From Aquabacterium sp. J223 (GTDB lineage: Bacteria; Pseudomonadota; Gammaproteobacteria; Burkholderiales; Burkholderiaceae_C): a stretch of 64,000 nt of DNA. The translations under genes were made by a program, and so were the position numbers. The DNA lies in NCBI RefSeq assembly GCF_024666615.1, contig NZ_CP088297.1, forward strand, positions 3,348,001 to 3,412,000, read 5' to 3'. Positions 15,041 to 23,725 of this stretch are shown here, piece after piece; the first letter of the stretch is position 1; each line of letters begins with the position of its first letter. Under the pieces are notes generated by a model that made no database searches, had not been told where the DNA came from, and saw only the letters and a list, made by a program, of their open reading frames with translations.

Positions 15041-15796
15041 TCAGGCGGCGGGCGCCTCCCGCGGCACCTCGAACAGCCGGAACGCCGGCTGGTCCGGCCA
15101 GGCCCGCTGCAGCAGCGGCTTGGCGACGTTGAACACGGGCACGCCGTTGACCGTCTTGCCCTCCAGCGTGCCGCGATGGGCATGGCCGTGGAAGACGGCG
15201 TCGACCGGGTAGCGCAGCAGCGGGTCCTCGAGCCGGCTGCTGCCGAGGAAGGGAAAGATCTCCACCGGCTCGCCTTCGATGGTGCCGGCGATGGGCGAGT
15301 AGTGCAGCAGCGCGATGCGGCGCGGCGTGCGCAGCTTGGCCAGCGCGGCCTCCAGCTTCATCGCCTCGTTCAACGCCTCCTGGACGAAGGCCTTGATCGC
15401 CGGCTCGCCCCAGGCGCCGAGCGAGCCGCGGCCGAAGCCGCCCGCGAAGCCCTTGGTGCCGGCGATGCCGACGCCCTCGATTTCGCACGCCTCGCCGTCG
15501 AGCACGCGCACGCCGGCCTTGGTCAGGACCTCGATGACCACCTCAGGCGTGCCGGACTCGTGGTCGTGGTTGCCGAGCACCGCCACGATGGGCACCTTGA
15601 CCACCGACAGTTCGTCGGCCAGCACCTGGGCCTCCTCCGCGGTGCCGTAGTCGGTGAGGTCGCCGCACAGCAGCAGCGCGTCGGCGGCCTCCGACGCCTG
15701 CGCGAAGAACGACCGCAGGCTGCCGGTCGAGTCCTTCGTGACGTGGACGTCGCCCACCGCGGCGAAGCGGACGCTGTGCGAGGGATGCTGGTTCAT
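15041..15796 (-). CDS. Calcineurin-like metallophosphoesterase
   Basis: 251 residues with the whole dinuclear metal site of the family: GDVHVT (residues 15-20), CGDLTDYG, LGNHDHES, and the distal His pairs LLHYSP and FHGHAHRG. No signal peptide, so cytosolic. The fold hydrolyses phosphate mono- or diesters, but the substrate cannot be read from the motifs. It follows a 71-residue gene by 4 bp on the same strand. The C-terminal Pro/Ala tail is short. Confidence 0.85.
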   Translation of the reverse strand: MNQHPSHSVRFAAVGDVHVTKDSTGSLRSFFAQASEAADALLLCGDLTDYGTAEEAQVLADELSVVKVPIVAVLGNHDHESGTPEVVIEVLTKAGVRVLDGEACEIEGVGIAGTKGFAGGFGRGSLGAWGEPAIKAFVQEALNEAMKLEAALAKLRTPRRIALLHYSPIAGTIEGEPVEIFPFLGSSRLEDPLLRYPVDAVFHGHAHRGTLEGKTVNGVPVFNVAKPLLQRAWPDQPAFRLFEVPREAPAA

Positions 15797-15800
15797 CGGC

Positions 15801-16016
15801 TCATGCGCCTTCCCGGTCGACCGGATCGCCGCTCGACGGCCGCGTCTCGCCGCCGGGCTTGGGGGACGGCTGCTGGCGGCTGTCGGCGTGGCCTTCCTTC
15901 ACCGCCTTCTGCGGGTGGGTGGCGAAGGTCTCCTCGATCTCCTCGCGGGCGTTGACGTCCTCCTTGCGGATGCGCATCGGGGTGGCCGGGCCGGCCGGGC
16001 GTTTGGCATTGGGCAT
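15801..16016 (-). CDS. Small hydrophilic protein of unknown function
   Basis: 71 residues from ATG at 16016 (MPNAKRPAG), highly charged and Pro-rich, with a central KEDVNAREEIEETFATHP. It has no hydrophobic segment or recognisable domain and is probably disordered. It ends 4 bp before the metallophosphoesterase start, so the two are likely co-transcribed. Support is the good spacing and a conserved-looking composition; ribosome-site support is weak. Confidence 0.5.
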   Translation of the reverse strand: MPNAKRPAGPATPMRIRKEDVNAREEIEETFATHPQKAVKEGHADSRQQPSPKPGGETRPSSGDPVDREGA

Positions 16017-16167
16017 GGGGTTCTCGTCTCGGGGTGGAAGACCTCGTGCATGCTGCCGGCCCATGGCAGGGCGGTGCAGGTCACCGCCGCCGTGGCGGCC
16101 TGTAGGCGATGGACGACACGGCTGCGGGGCACCACCGATCGGCACAGGCCTTGCCCGACCGGGCCGC

Positions 16168-17049
16168 ATGTCTTCCGCGCCGCTTGCACCGTCCCTCGAG
16201 GACGAAGTCGACCCCGCCACGGCGGCCTTCTACCGGCGGGCGCTGCGCGCGCTGGTCGAGGCCGAGGTGCCCTTCCTGGTCGGCGGCGCCTTCGCCCACG
16301 CCTGCTTCACCGGCATCCGTCGGTCGACCAAGGACCTCGACCTGTTCATCCGCCGCAGCGACTACGACCGGGTCGCGTCGCTGATGCAGGCCGAAGGGCA
16401 GGCCGAGGGCTGGCGCACCGAGATGACCTACCCGCACTGGCTGGCCAAGGTCCACGCCGGCGGCGACGCCGAAGGCGACTTCATCGACCTCATCTTCAAC
16501 TCCGGCAACGGCGTCACGCCGGTGGACGAGCGCTGGTTCCGCGACAACGCCGAGGCCGAGGTGCTGGGCGTGCCGGTGCGCATCGCCAACGTCGAGGACG
16601 GCATCCTGTCCAAGGCCTTCATCATGGAGCGCGAGCGCTACGACGGCGCCGACATCGCGCACCTGATCCACGCCAACGCCGAGCAGCTCGACTGGGAGGG
16701 CCTGCTGCGCCGCTTCGGACCGCACTGGCGGGTGCTGCTGGCCCACCTGGTGCTGTTCGGCTTCATCTACCCCGGCGAGCGCCACCGGGTGCCGCGGCGC
16801 GTGATGGACACCCTGCTGCAGCGCCTGGCCGCCGAGGTGCGACAGCCGCCCGCCGACGACCCGCACGTCTGCGCCGGCACGCTGCTGTCGCGCGAGCAGT
16901 ACCTGCACGACGTCGAGCGGCTGGGTTATGTCGACGGCCGGTTGACGGCCCTCAGCACGATGACGCCGGACGACGTGGCGGGCTGGACCGAGGCCATCCC
17001 CGGCCGGCACGACGAGCCGGGCGACACCGGCGCCCATCCCCCTCACTGA
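16168..17049 (+). CDS. Nucleotidyltransferase-fold protein
   Basis: 293 residues. The N-terminal part holds the signature of the minimal nucleotidyltransferase fold: FLVGGAFAHACFTG, then STKDLDLFIR with the Asp-x-Asp metal pair, followed by the third acidic strand FIDLIFNSGNG. Such stand-alone proteins are usually annotated as DUF6036-like or AbiEii-like nucleotidyltransferases. No toxin-antitoxin partner is visible next to it. The ATG at 16168 begins MSSAPLAPS; longer in-frame starts overlap the divergent small gene and are less likely. The substrate is unknown. Confidence 0.75.
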   Translation: MSSAPLAPSLEDEVDPATAAFYRRALRALVEAEVPFLVGGAFAHACFTGIRRSTKDLDLFIRRSDYDRVASLMQAEGQAEGWRTEMTYPHWLAKVHAGGDAEGDFIDLIFNSGNGVTPVDERWFRDNAEAEVLGVPVRIANVEDGILSKAFIMERERYDGADIAHLIHANAEQLDWEGLLRRFGPHWRVLLAHLVLFGFIYPGERHRVPRRVMDTLLQRLAAEVRQPPADDPHVCAGTLLSREQYLHDVERLGYVDGRLTALSTMTPDDVAGWTEAIPGRHDEPGDTGAHPPH

Positions 17050-17090
17050 CCCGGCCCGAACACCGCCGAACCGGCTCGCGGCGGGCCGGG
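17050..17090. terminator. GC-rich stem-loop between convergent genes
   Basis: CCCGGCCC at 17050-17057 pairs with GGGCCGGG at 17083-17090, directly after the nucleotidyltransferase stop and before the stop of the convergent M16 peptidase. There is no T-tract, so Rho-independent action is uncertain. Confidence 0.3.
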
Positions 17091-17106
17091 CCAGCCGGCG
17101 GACCGC

Positions 17107-18426
17107 TCAGGCCGTGGCGGCGAGCGCGCGCAGGGTGCGGTCGCCGTCGCGCGGCACCCGGCCGGCGACCGCCGCGGCGGCCGGGGACTGCAGCAGGCCC
17201 TCGAACAACGAGCGCAGGCGCTGCGGGCCGACGGCGTGCAGCGCCTCCAGCCGTTCGGCCGGGCTGCGCACGCGGCCGACGCAGAAGAGGTCGAGCACCG
17301 CCTCTTCCATGCGACGGTAGGGCCGCTCCTGGCTGTCGAGGGCGCGCACCGCCAGCTGGTGGCGGGCGCGGTCCAGGTGCTGCGGCGCGATGCGCTCGGC
17401 CTGCCGTTGCAGCAGCCGCTGCACGGTGGCGGCGAACGGCTCCACGTGTTCGGGCGCCATCGAGCCTTCGACGATGAGCTGGCCGCCGAGGTCGTTCAGG
17501 TCGGCCGAGCAGGCGGCGTAGTAGGCCAGGCCCTGGCGCTCGCGCACCTCGTCCATCAGCGGCGAGCTCATGCCCTCGCCGAACAGCGTGGCGGCGACGA
17601 TGCCGGCGGCATGGCCGCGCTCGCGCAGCGACGGCAGCGGGAAGCCCAGCACCACGTGGCTCTGGCTGACGCCGGCGTGTCGCCGCGAGGCGAAGCCGCC
17701 CTGCCAGGCCGCCGGCTGGTCCTGCGGCGCCGGGCCGCCGGGCATGGCGCCGAAGGCCGCCTCGACCTCGCGCAGCAGCGCCTGCGGGTCGACCCGGCCG
17801 GCCACCGCGACGACGGTGTGGCCCGCCGCGTACTGCCGGCGCACCCAGGCCTGCAGGTCGCCGCGGCCGAAGCGCTCGATGTTGCGGCGCTGGCCGATCA
17901 CCGGCCGAGCCATCGGGTGCGTGCCCCAGGCCTGCCGGTCGTAGAGCTTGAAGGCGGTGGAGAACGCATCGTCCTCGTCCTCGGCCACCTCCTGCAGGAT
18001 GACCTGGCGCTCGCGCTCCAGTTCGGCCTCGGGGTAGGTGCCATGCAGCACGATGTCGGCCAGCATGTGCACGAAGCGGGGCGCGTGCGCCGCCAGCCCG
18101 CGCATGTGGAAGGCGGTGTGGTCCTTGTCGGTGTGGGCGTTGACCTCGGCGCCCAGCCGCTCCGCGTCGAGGTTGATCTGCTGGCAGTTGCGGGTGGCCG
18201 TGCCCTTGAAGGCCATGTGCTCGACCACGTGGCTGATGCCGTTCTCGCGCGGGCCCTCGTGGCGGCTGCCGCAGCGGATGAAGACGCTGACGCTGGCGCT
18301 GTCCACCTGCGGCAGCGGCAGCACCAGCAGGCGCAGGCCGTTGGGCAGCGTGGCCACCTCGACGGCATCGGGACGGGGGACCGAACGGGCGGCCGCGGCG
18401 CGGCGGGTGGGCGGTGAAGCAGGCAT
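17107..18426 (-). CDS. M16-family zinc metallopeptidase
   Basis: 439 residues. The inverted zinc motif HVVEHMAFKGT (HxxEH) lies at about residue 66, and the distal Glu region is ILQEVAEDEDD. This is followed by the domain that in the family closes over the peptide, with an R-Y-like pair near GLAYYAACSAD. No signal peptide, so a cytosolic or peripheral processing protease of the PqqL/YmxG type. Unlike pitrilysin it is a single half-size subunit and so probably homodimeric. It stands alone between a convergent gene and a small gene 41 bp upstream. Confidence 0.88.
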   Translation of the reverse strand: MPASPPTRRAAAARSVPRPDAVEVATLPNGLRLLVLPLPQVDSASVSVFIRCGSRHEGPRENGISHVVEHMAFKGTATRNCQQINLDAERLGAEVNAHTDKDHTAFHMRGLAAHAPRFVHMLADIVLHGTYPEAELERERQVILQEVAEDEDDAFSTAFKLYDRQAWGTHPMARPVIGQRRNIERFGRGDLQAWVRRQYAAGHTVVAVAGRVDPQALLREVEAAFGAMPGGPAPQDQPAAWQGGFASRRHAGVSQSHVVLGFPLPSLRERGHAAGIVAATLFGEGMSSPLMDEVRERQGLAYYAACSADLNDLGGQLIVEGSMAPEHVEPFAATVQRLLQRQAERIAPQHLDRARHQLAVRALDSQERPYRRMEEAVLDLFCVGRVRSPAERLEALHAVGPQRLRSLFEGLLQSPAAAAVAGRVPRDGDRTLRALAATA

Positions 18427-18467
18427 CGGCGCAGAGGATACGCCCGCCCTGCCGACCCCACGCCCCG

Positions 18468-18827
18468 TCAGCGCCGCTGCCAGCGCTCAAGCCCGCGCAC
18501 CACCCGTTCCCAGGCTTCGCGGTCGAAGGTGACCACGGAGAAGAGGTTGTCCCGCGTCGGCGGCACCCGCTTGGCGCTGGCGGCCAGCGCCTCCAGGTCG
18601 GGCTCCAGCGAGGCGACGCAACCGGGCAGGTCCTGGAAGTTGGCGCCCAGTCGGTGGAACAGCAGCCCGCGCTTCAGCTCCTGCGCCTTGAACGACGGAC
18701 CACCGACGGCGCGCACGAAGAGGCGGGCCTTCCCCTCCCCCAGCAGTTCGACGCAGAACTCACGGCGCCAGCCGGTGAGCACTTCCAGGGGGTCGAGCGG
18801 GGGCCATTGAGGATCCAGTTGCAGCAT
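18468..18827 (-). CDS. Conserved-looking 119-residue hypothetical protein
   Basis: Begins MLQLDPQWPP at 18827; the longer reading to 18893 adds an unconvincing Cys/Pro leader. The protein has no signal or membrane segment. An amphipathic stretch LEVLTGWRREFCVELLG is followed by FVRAVGGPSFKAQELKRG and a C-terminal helix EAWERVVRGLERWQRR. I do not recognise a domain. It lies upstream of the M16 peptidase on the same strand and may be co-transcribed with it. Confidence 0.6.
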   Translation of the reverse strand: MLQLDPQWPPLDPLEVLTGWRREFCVELLGEGKARLFVRAVGGPSFKAQELKRGLLFHRLGANFQDLPGCVASLEPDLEALAASAKRVPPTRDNLFSVVTFDREAWERVVRGLERWQRR

Positions 18828-18953
18828 GCGGGCGGGCGGGCAAGTAACGCGCCGGGGATGCTGGCACGGGAAAGGGCTCGAACCGAGCCCCACGAAGGAA
18901 CAAGACGAAACAGCGGGGGGTGGCCACGCACCTGGCGGGCCCGGGGTTTCACG

Positions 18954-20081
18954 TCAGCGCAGCCGCTCCAGCGCCTGCGCCAGCCGGCCCACCGCGCCCT
19001 CCACGTCGCGCCACTTGTCGAGTCCGAACAGGCCGATGCGCCAGGTCCGGAAGTCCGGGCCTTCGTCGCATTGCAGCGGCACGCCGGCCGCGGTCTGCAG
19101 GCCTTGCGCGGCGAACTTGCGGGCGTTGGCGATGTCGGGGTCGTCGGTGTAGCTGACGACCACGCCCGCGGCCTCGAACCCCGGGGCGGCGACACTGGCG
19201 AAACCGCGTTGCGCCAGCAGCGTGCGCACCTTGCGGCCGAGGTCGAGCTGGGCCTGGCGGGCCGTCTCGAAGCCCCAGGCGCGGGTCTCGGCCATGACGT
19301 CGCGCACGCGGGTCAGCGCGTCGGTGGGCATGGTGGTGTGGTAGGCGTGGGCGCCGCCTTCGTAGGTCTGCATGATCTGGTGCCAGCGCTTCAGGTCGGC
19401 GGCGAAGCTGGTGCTGGTGGTGGCGGGCAGGCGCTCGAGGGCGCGGTCGCCCAGCACCACGAAGGCGCTGCCCGGCGAGCCGCTCCAGCCCTTCTGCGGC
19501 GCGCTGACCAGCACGTCCACCTGGCAGGCCTGCAGGTCGACCCACAGCGCGCCGGAGGCGATGCAGTCGAGGACGAAGAGGCCGCCCGACTCGCGCACGG
19601 CCTGGCCGACGGCGCGCAGGTAGTCGTCGGGCAGCACGATGCCGGCCGCGGTCTCCACGTGCGGCGCGAACACCAGCGCCGGCTTCTCGCGGCGGATGGT
19701 CTCGACCACGCGGTCGATCGGCGCCGGCGCCCACGGCGCCTGCGGGCCGTCGGCGATGCGGGCCGCCTTCAGCACGGTCTCCGCGCTCGGGATCCGGCCC
19801 ATCTCGAAGATCTGGCTCCAGCGGTAGCTGAACCAGCCGTTGCGGAGGACCAGCACCCGCTGGCCGGTGGCGAACTGGCGGGCCACCGCTTCCATGCCGA
19901 AGGTGCCGCTGCCCGGCATCACCACCGCCGCCTGGCCGCGGTAGACCTCCTTCAGCGTGGCGGCGATGTCGCGCATCACGTGCTGGAACTTGGCGCTCAT
20001 GTGGTTGAGCGCGCGGTCGGTGTAGACCACCGAGTATTCGAGCAGGCCGTCCGGGTCGACCTGGGGCAGCAGTCCGGGCAT
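18954..20081 (-). CDS. Alanine-glyoxylate aminotransferase family (class V PLP enzyme)
   Basis: 375 residues with class V aminotransferase marks: the phosphate loop MPGSGTFGMEAV, the PLP Asp in LFVLDCIASGALW, and the PLP lysine in LVSAPQKGWSGSPG. Family members use alanine, serine or related amino donors with glyoxylate or pyruvate-type acceptors. The exact substrate is not decidable. It is monocistronic by spacing: 69 bp from the DUF1415 gene upstream and 126 bp from the next gene downstream. The cofactor is PLP in the cytosol. Confidence 0.85.
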   Translation of the reverse strand: MPGLLPQVDPDGLLEYSVVYTDRALNHMSAKFQHVMRDIAATLKEVYRGQAAVVMPGSGTFGMEAVARQFATGQRVLVLRNGWFSYRWSQIFEMGRIPSAETVLKAARIADGPQAPWAPAPIDRVVETIRREKPALVFAPHVETAAGIVLPDDYLRAVGQAVRESGGLFVLDCIASGALWVDLQACQVDVLVSAPQKGWSGSPGSAFVVLGDRALERLPATTSTSFAADLKRWHQIMQTYEGGAHAYHTTMPTDALTRVRDVMAETRAWGFETARQAQLDLGRKVRTLLAQRGFASVAAPGFEAAGVVVSYTDDPDIANARKFAAQGLQTAAGVPLQCDEGPDFRTWRIGLFGLDKWRDVEGAVGRLAQALERLR

Positions 20082-20150
20082 GGCGGTGTTCTCTCAGCGT
20101 TGTTGTGGGATCCAGCTTATCAGCGCCAGGCGGTCCGCCGGGCCGACCCT

Positions 20151-20750
20151 TCAGCCCTCCGCGTCGCGTCGGATCTGCGCCTGGACCTCGGCCCAGCCCT
20201 CGGGCCCGAGCCGGCGCAGCGTCTCGATGTTGACCTCGTAGATGCGCTCGGCCTCCGGGAAGGCGTCGACCGCACGGTCCACGCTGTCCTCGCGCAGCAG
20301 GTGCAGCGTCGGCCACGGGCTGCGGTTGCTGGCATTGGCCGGGTCGTCGGGCTCGCTGCCCTCGAACTGGTAGTCGGGGTGGAAGCTGGCCACCTGCAGC
20401 ACGCCCTCCAGGCCCAGCTGGGCCACCGCCTCGTCGGCCACGTCGAGGAAGTCGTTGTAGTCGAGGAAGTCCGTCAGCACGCGCGGGTGGACGATGAGCG
20501 TCGTGTCGACCTCGGCCGGGTCGGCACGGGCCAGCAACTCCAGCTCGTTGCACAACGTGCTCAGCAGGTCCTCGGGGTCGGTGTCGTCGCTGTGCACGTA
20601 GCGGATCTGGCCCTTGGCGGCCACCGCCTTGGCGAAGGGGCACAGGTTGAGCCCGATGACGGCCCGCTCGACCCAGGCACGGGTCTCGGCCAGCGCGCGT
20701 TCGGCGCCGGGCGGCAAGGTGGCGGCGGTGTCGGAGTCGGACATGGGCAT
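20151..20750 (-). CDS. DUF1415 family protein
   Basis: 199 residues with the features I associate with DUF1415: near the N-terminus ETRAWVERAVIGLNLCPFAK, the middle TTLIVHPRVLTDFLDYNDFL, and the later FHPDYQFEGSEPDDPAN and NRSPWPTLHLLRE. The invariant Cys in LNLCPFAK and the His/Asp residues suggest a metal or redox site, but function is unknown. The ATG shares one base with the dusC stop (TGATG), so it is translated with dusC; a second Met two codons later is the alternative start. Confidence 0.85.
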   Translation of the reverse strand: MPMSDSDTAATLPPGAERALAETRAWVERAVIGLNLCPFAKAVAAKGQIRYVHSDDTDPEDLLSTLCNELELLARADPAEVDTTLIVHPRVLTDFLDYNDFLDVADEAVAQLGLEGVLQVASFHPDYQFEGSEPDDPANASNRSPWPTLHLLREDSVDRAVDAFPEAERIYEVNIETLRRLGPEGWAEVQAQIRRDAEG

Positions 20751-21757
20751 CAGGCGGCGAGCGCCTCGGGCAGGGACCGGGGTGGCGCGTCGTCCGCGGC
20801 AAGCCCCGCGCCGAAGCACAGCCGGGCCACCAGCTGGGGGTCGTTGTGCGGCCGCAGCGCCTGGTACAGCGCCTCGGCCTCGGCGAAACGGCGGCGCAGC
20901 AGGTTGAGCCACTGCTTGAGCCGGCCGGCGCGGTGCCGCGGCACCACGCGCCGCTCGACCAGGCGCCAGAACACGGGCAGCAGCGGCTGCAGGTCGGCCC
21001 ACTGGATGCCGCCGCCGCCCTGCCCCGCGTCGTGCGCGCGCAGCGCCAGCGCCAGCCCGGGGTCGGCGACCATGCCGCGGCCGAGCATCAGGTCGTCGCA
21101 GCCCGATTCGGCGCGGGCGCGCAGCGCCTCGGCCAGCGTCCACACCTCGCCGTTGGCCACCACGGGGATGCGCACCGCCTCGCGCACGGCGGCGATGCGC
21201 GCCCAATGCGCCGGCGGCCGGTAGCCCTGGGCCTTGGTGCGGGCGTGCACCACCAGTTCGTCGGCGCCGCCGGCCTGCAGGGCGCGGGCGCAGTCCTCGG
21301 CCAGCGCGTCGTCGTCGAAGCCCAGGCGCATCTTGGCGCTCACCGGCCGGTGCGCCGGCACCGCCCGGCGCACGGCGCCGACGATGCGCTCCAGCTGGTC
21401 GGGCCACTGCAGCAGCATCGCCCCGCCGCCATGGCGGTTGACCACCTTGGCCGGGCAGCCGAAGTTGAGGTCCACCCCGTGCGGGCTGAGCGACGCCAGC
21501 CGCGCGGCGTTGTCGGCCAGGCAGGCCGGGTCGGAGCCGAGCAGCTGCGGCCGCACCGGCGTGCCGGCCGGCGTGCGGCCGCCGTTCGCCAGCTCCGGCA
21601 CCACGCGCAGGAACACCCGCTCCGGCAGCAGCGTGCCGGTGACGCGGATGAACTCGCCCACCGCACGGTCGACGCCGCCGACGCGGGTCAGCACGTCGCG
21701 CAGCGGTGCGTCGAGCAGGCCTTCCATCGGGGCCAGCAGCAGGCGGGGCAGGGACAC
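20750..21757 (-). CDS. dusC: tRNA-dihydrouridine(16) synthase DusC
   Basis: 335 residues, FMN-dependent reduction of uridine in the tRNA D-loop. It starts with the family LLLAPMEGLLDAPLRDVL. It has the active-site NFGCPAKVVNRHGGGA with the catalytic Cys at about residue 98, KMRLGFDDD, VVHARTKAQGY, VANGEVWT and LMLGRGMVADP. The PAKVVNRHGGGA form fits the DusC branch rather than DusA or DusB. It is coupled to the DUF1415 gene downstream. Confidence 0.88.
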   Translation of the reverse strand: MSLPRLLLAPMEGLLDAPLRDVLTRVGGVDRAVGEFIRVTGTLLPERVFLRVVPELANGGRTPAGTPVRPQLLGSDPACLADNAARLASLSPHGVDLNFGCPAKVVNRHGGGAMLLQWPDQLERIVGAVRRAVPAHRPVSAKMRLGFDDDALAEDCARALQAGGADELVVHARTKAQGYRPPAHWARIAAVREAVRIPVVANGEVWTLAEALRARAESGCDDLMLGRGMVADPGLALALRAHDAGQGGGGIQWADLQPLLPVFWRLVERRVVPRHRAGRLKQWLNLLRRRFAEAEALYQALRPHNDPQLVARLCFGAGLAADDAPPRSLPEALAA

Positions 21758-21800
21758 GCGACGACCGGATCAGAACAATGCGATCGGCATGCTAACGCCG

Positions 21801-22709
21801 TCATGCCTTGTGGCCGGCCTGCGCCGCCTGCCCCAGCAGCCAGTCGCGGAACGTCACCATCACCGGGTCGGACCGCTTGCTCTGCGGCGTGGCGAGGTGA
21901 TAGGAGCGGTCGCTGGGGCAGTGGTGGCTCACCGGCACCACCAGCCGGCCGGCCGCCAGTTCGTCGTCGAGGTCGTACTCGGGCACCAGCGCCACGCCCA
22001 GGCCCACGGCGGCCGCCTGCAGCGACATCGAGTACAGCTCGTAGCGCGGCCCCACCAGGTCGACCTGCGGCCGCAGGCCGGCCGACTCGAACCAGTGGCG
22101 CCAGGCGTAGGGCCGCGTGCTCTGCTGGATCAGCGGCAGCCGGGCCAGCTGCTCCGGGGTCAGCCGCTTGCGTGGCGCGATCAGCGCCGGGCTGCACACC
22201 GGCACCAGCCGCTCGGGCATCAGGAAGTCCACGGCGGCGCCCGGCCAGTGGCCGTCGCCGGCGTAGATGGAGGCGTCCAGCCCGCTGTCCTCGAACAGGA
22301 ACGGCCGGGTGCGGCTGGACAGGTTGACCGTGATGTCCGGGTGCAGCCGGGCGAAGTCGGGCAGCCGCGGCAGCAGCCAGCGGGTTCCGAAGGTGGGCAC
22401 GATGGCCAGCTCGATCGCACCGCCGCGCCCCTGGCGGGCCATCAGGTCCAGCGTGTCGCGTTCGACCTCGTCGAGCCGGCGGGCGATCTGCCGGTGGTAG
22501 GCCACGCCGGCGTCGGTCAGCACCACCCCGCGGCCGGCGCGCCGGAACAGCTTGGTGCGCAGGAACGTCTCCAGCGAGGCCACCTGACGGCAGACGGCGC
22601 CCTGCGTCAGCGACAGCTCCTGGGCCGCCGCGGTGAAGTTCGAGTGGCGCGCGGCGGCCTCGAACGCCGTCAGCGCGGCGGTGTTCGGAATCTTGCGGCG
22701 CATGGCCAT
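21801..22709 (-). CDS. LysR-type regulator of the adjacent catabolic operon
   Basis: 302 residues from ATG 22709 (MAMRRKIPN). The N-terminal winged helix reads ALTAFEAAARHSNFTAAAQE then SLTQGAVCRQVASLE; the PBP-like effector domain begins near residue 95. The GcvA-like start (PNTAALTAFEAAARHSNF) is typical of that LysR subgroup. It is divergent from the FAH-VOC-ALDH operon with 119 bp between the starts. A 6-5-6 dyad there (22757-22773) is the natural operator. It probably responds to a ring-cleavage intermediate, which is inference. Confidence 0.87.
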   Translation of the reverse strand: MAMRRKIPNTAALTAFEAAARHSNFTAAAQELSLTQGAVCRQVASLETFLRTKLFRRAGRGVVLTDAGVAYHRQIARRLDEVERDTLDLMARQGRGGAIELAIVPTFGTRWLLPRLPDFARLHPDITVNLSSRTRPFLFEDSGLDASIYAGDGHWPGAAVDFLMPERLVPVCSPALIAPRKRLTPEQLARLPLIQQSTRPYAWRHWFESAGLRPQVDLVGPRYELYSMSLQAAAVGLGVALVPEYDLDDELAAGRLVVPVSHHCPSDRSYHLATPQSKRSDPVMVTFRDWLLGQAAQAGHKA

Positions 22710-22756
22710 GGTTTTCGCCCCACCTGTGAGTGACCTGCATCGATCGGTGCATACAA

Positions 22757-22773
22757 ATCGGTTGTTCACCGAT
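22757..22773. promoter_or_regulatory. Candidate LysR operator, perfect 6-5-6 dyad
   Basis: ATCGGT TGTTC ACCGAT is a perfect inverted repeat in the shared regulatory region between the LysR gene and the FAH operon. A further ATCGGT half-site lies about 20 bp upstream (22742-22747). Dyads placed between divergent LysR regulators and their targets are the usual binding sites. Confidence 0.55.
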
Positions 22774-22828
22774 GGAGACAATCTTAGAGTCCAGCTGACT
22801 CATTGACCAAACGGCATAGATCGCACGC

Positions 22829-23725
22829 ATGAAGTTGCTTTCCTTCCACCACGCGGGGCGCGACAGCTGGGGTGCGGTCGTCGGCGACCGCATCGCCGAC
22901 CTGGGCTGGGCGCTGCCGCAGCACCCGACGCTGCAGTCCTACCTCGCCGCGGGCCGCCTGGCCCAGCTGCGCGCCGACGTCCAGGCGACGCCGGCCGACC
23001 TGGCGCTGGCGGCCGTCCGCTACCTGCCGGTGATCCCGCAGCCGGAGAAGATCGTCTGCGCCATCCGCAACTACCACGACCACCACCGCGAGGTGGTGGC
23101 CGCCGGGCTGGACCGCGAGCTGTCGGAGCACCCGCCGATCTTCCTGCGCGTGTGGCGCTCGCAGACGGCCCACGAAGGACCGATCGTGCGCCCGCGGTGT
23201 TCCGACTCGCTCGACTGGGAGGGCGAACTGGCGGTGGTCATCGGCAAGGCCGGCCGCGACATCCCGCGCGAGCGCGCGCATGAGCACGTGGCCGGCTATT
23301 CCATCTACAACGACGCGAGCGTCCGCGAGTGGCAGTTCCACGCCAAGGCGATCGCCGCGGGCAAGAACTTCGAGGCCACCGGCGCATTCGGTCCCTGGAT
23401 GGTGACCGCCGACGAGATCGCGCCGGACCGCCCGCTCGCGCTGCAGACACGGCTCAACGGCGAGCTGGTGCAGAGCACCAGCACCGACAGGATGATCTTC
23501 TCGGTCGCGCGCCAGATCGAGTACGCCTCGACCATCTTCACGCTGGTGCCCGGCGACGTCATCGTCACCGGCACCCCGGGCGGCGTCGGCTGGAGCAAGA
23601 AGCCGCCGCGCTTCATGGCGCCGGGCGACGTGGTCGAAGTCGAGATCGAGGCCATCGGCGTGCTGCGCAACCACGTCGTGCAGGCCGACGGGGCGCCATC
23701 GCCGCGCACGCAGGTGCCGCAATGA
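22829..23725 (+). CDS. Fumarylacetoacetate hydrolase family protein
   Basis: 298 residues. The C-terminal FAH domain carries the metal-binding glutamates in DSLDWEGELAVVIGK, the motif YSIYNDASVREWQF, GKNFEATGAFGPWMV, and the loop GDVIVTGTPGGVGW. Members catalyse hydrolysis, decarboxylation or isomerisation of ring-cleavage products (for example 4-oxalocrotonate decarboxylase or HHDD isomerase). With a VOC protein, an aldehyde dehydrogenase and a tautomerase it looks like a meta-pathway enzyme. It ends in an ATGA overlap with the VOC gene. Confidence 0.87.
   Translation: MKLLSFHHAGRDSWGAVVGDRIADLGWALPQHPTLQSYLAAGRLAQLRADVQATPADLALAAVRYLPVIPQPEKIVCAIRNYHDHHREVVAAGLDRELSEHPPIFLRVWRSQTAHEGPIVRPRCSDSLDWEGELAVVIGKAGRDIPRERAHEHVAGYSIYNDASVREWQFHAKAIAAGKNFEATGAFGPWMVTADEIAPDRPLALQTRLNGELVQSTSTDRMIFSVARQIEYASTIFTLVPGDVIVTGTPGGVGWSKKPPRFMAPGDVVEVEIEAIGVLRNHVVQADGAPSPRTQVPQ

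Noticed and set aside
16168-17049. AbiE-type toxin-antitoxin pair
   Set aside because: Only a nucleotidyltransferase-fold protein is present; no AbiEi-like antitoxin gene is adjacent.
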